The translations under genes were made by a program, and so were the position numbers. A DNA stretch of 6,723 nt from assembly GCA_003532195.1 (NCBI GenBank), contig DOFA01000162.1, positions 1-6,723 of the forward strand, written 5' to 3'. Source of the stretch: Clostridiales bacterium. Lineage in GTDB: Bacteria; Bacillota; Clostridia; Saccharofermentanales; UBA5734. The first letter of the stretch is position 1. Each line of letters opens with the position of its first letter. Positions 5,982 to 6,723 of the stretch are shown here, one piece after another. The notes under the pieces were generated by a model, which was given only the letters and a program-made list of their open reading frames with translations, did no database searches and had not been told where the DNA came from.

Positions 5982-5998
5982 CACTCGCGCCACTCGCG
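5982..5998. repeat. Short tandem repeat CACTCGCG x2 in the 5' leader
   Basis: CACTCGCG occurs at 5982-5989 and 5991-5998, a 9-bp period, in the predicted untranslated leader of the CruF-like gene. A further short direct repeat, GTCAGC, follows at 5998-6003 and 6011-6016. Significance is unknown. Confidence 0.35.
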
Positions 5999-6024
5999 TC
6001 AGCCGGGCCGGTCAGCTTTTTCTC

Positions 6025-6053
6025 ATTATATGCTATAAGAGGGCGAAATAGCT
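6025..6053 (-). promoter_or_regulatory. Possible promoter of the CruF-like gene
   Basis: The - strand carries a perfect TATAAT (complement 6025-6030). At 17-bp spacing the -35 position reads AGCTAT (complement 6048-6053), a poor match, so this promoter may be weak or activator-dependent. An inverted repeat, GCTAT (6032-6036) and ATAGC (6048-6052), lies over the spacer and -35 position and could bind a regulator. The leader would be roughly 65 nt. Confidence 0.45.
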
Positions 6054-6065
6054 ATCATTTGCTGC

Positions 6066-6094
6066 TTGCGGCTCGCAGCCATATAGCCTAGAAT
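6066..6094 (+). promoter_or_regulatory. Possible promoter of the MATE transporter gene
   Basis: TTGCGG (6066-6071) is followed after 17 bp by TAGAAT (6089-6094; 5 of 6 match to TATAAT). The start would fall near 6101, leaving a leader of about 35 nt before the ATG at 6136. An alternative pairing, TTGCTG (6059-6064) with TATAGC (6082-6087), also has 17-bp spacing but a weaker -10. The -35 match is modest in both. Confidence 0.45.
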
Positions 6095-6135
6095 AACAAA
6101 AGCACCCGGACATGCCGACAGAGAAAGGCCGAATC

Positions 6136-6723
6136 ATGGAGAAAACGAGATTTGAAACTGACTTGACCCAGGGAAGCGTCACCCGGCAGCTGATCCGGTT
6201 TGCCCTGCCGTTTGTGATATCCAACCTGATCCAATCCTTATATGCCGTGGCGGACATGATCATTGTCGGCAACTTTGCCGGCTCGGCCAGCATGAACGGT
6301 GTCACACAAGGATCACAGATGACGATGCTGGTCACGCATGCCGTCGTCGGACTTGCCGTTGGCGGGACTGTGCTGATCGGGCAGTATCTCGGAGCCGGCC
6401 GCCGCGATGAAATGAAAACGACGATCAGTACGCTGCTGACCACTCTAGCTGCGCTGGCGGTGGCCATAACTGCCGCGATGCTGTTGCTGCGCCGCCCGCT
6501 GCTCACCCTGATCCAGGTTCCGGACGGGGAGGTGTATGAACAGGCGCTGCGCTACTTTACAACGACAACCTGGGGCACTTTCTTTATCTTTGGCTATAAT
6601 GCCCTGAGCGCGATCATGCGGGGGATGGGGGATAGCAAAACCCCGCTGAAATTCGTCGGTATCGCCTGCGTTTTCAATATCGGATTCGATCTTCTGCTGG
6701 TCGGCCCCTTCGGTATGAAAGCT
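6136..6723 (+). CDS. MATE-family multidrug/cation efflux transporter (5' part, runs off the window)
   Basis: The first 196 residues of a multidrug and toxic compound extrusion transporter, an inner-membrane antiporter that expels cationic compounds using a sodium or proton gradient; family members are usually about 450 residues. The frame is open to the right edge. Seen: an amphipathic start MEKTRFETDLTQGS typical of bacterial MATE proteins; the first membrane helix with LPFVISNLIQSLYAVADMIIVG (24-45), containing the conserved Q-x-x-Y-x-x-x-D-x-x-x-V-G pattern; a second and third helix with AVGGTVLIGQYLGAG (74-88); and the family hallmark MRGMGDSKTP (161-170). The ATG has AGAAAGG (6122-6128) 7 nt upstream. 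The gene is divergent from the CruF-like gene, 183 bp away. The substrate cannot be inferred. Confidence 0.92.
   Translation, partial: MEKTRFETDLTQGSVTRQLIRFALPFVISNLIQSLYAVADMIIVGNFAGSASMNGVTQGSQMTMLVTHAVVGLAVGGTVLIGQYLGAGRRDEMKTTISTLLTTLAALAVAITAAMLLLRRPLLTLIQVPDGEVYEQALRYFTTTTWGTFFIFGYNALSAIMRGMGDSKTPLKFVGIACVFNIGFDLLLVGPFGMKA

Overview
This window reads as chromosomal DNA from a moderately GC-rich member of the Bacillota, probably Clostridia-like. The reasons are the strong GGAGG-type ribosome binding sites, a BlaI/M56 (BlaR1-like) regulatory pair of the kind abundant in Clostridia, and a MATE transporter of the usual clostridial sequence type. This placement is an inference; nothing here is a species marker. 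No RNA genes, mobile elements or CRISPR arrays were seen.

Left part (1-2390, + strand): the distal end of a polar amino acid uptake operon. A perfect 24-nt palindrome at the left edge is followed by a permease (50-763), its ATPase (776-1546) and a 262-residue DapF-fold amino acid racemase/epimerase (1602-2390). The substrate-binding protein is not in the window and probably lies just upstream of the palindrome. The racemase resembles the staphylococcal histidine racemase CntK more than true diaminopimelate epimerase, so the operon may import an amino acid and change its stereochemistry, or handle a D-amino acid. No opine-metallophore synthesis genes are present.

Middle part (2421-4956, - strand): a two-gene sensor/repressor operon, blaI-like repressor then M56 metallopeptidase sensor. 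The genes are 3 bp apart and face the racemase gene tail to tail. The promoter has a good -35/-10 arrangement with two tandem BlaI-type dyads over the promoter and predicted start site, which points to autorepression. The M56 protein keeps the HEXXH protease but lacks the penicillin-binding sensor domain of BlaR1. Its roughly 380-residue extracellular part is all-beta-looking and includes an Ig-like segment, so the signal is probably not a beta-lactam.

Right part (5050-6723): a membrane protein of the carotenoid biosynthesis / CruF-like family (DUF422) on the - strand, with no other carotenoid gene in sight. It diverges from the 5' part of a MATE-family efflux transporter on the + strand, which runs off the right edge. 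The 183-bp divergent region holds candidate promoters for both genes.

The most interesting items are the CntK-like racemase in a transporter operon, the domain-swapped M56 sensor with its paired operator, and the orphan CruF-like protein.
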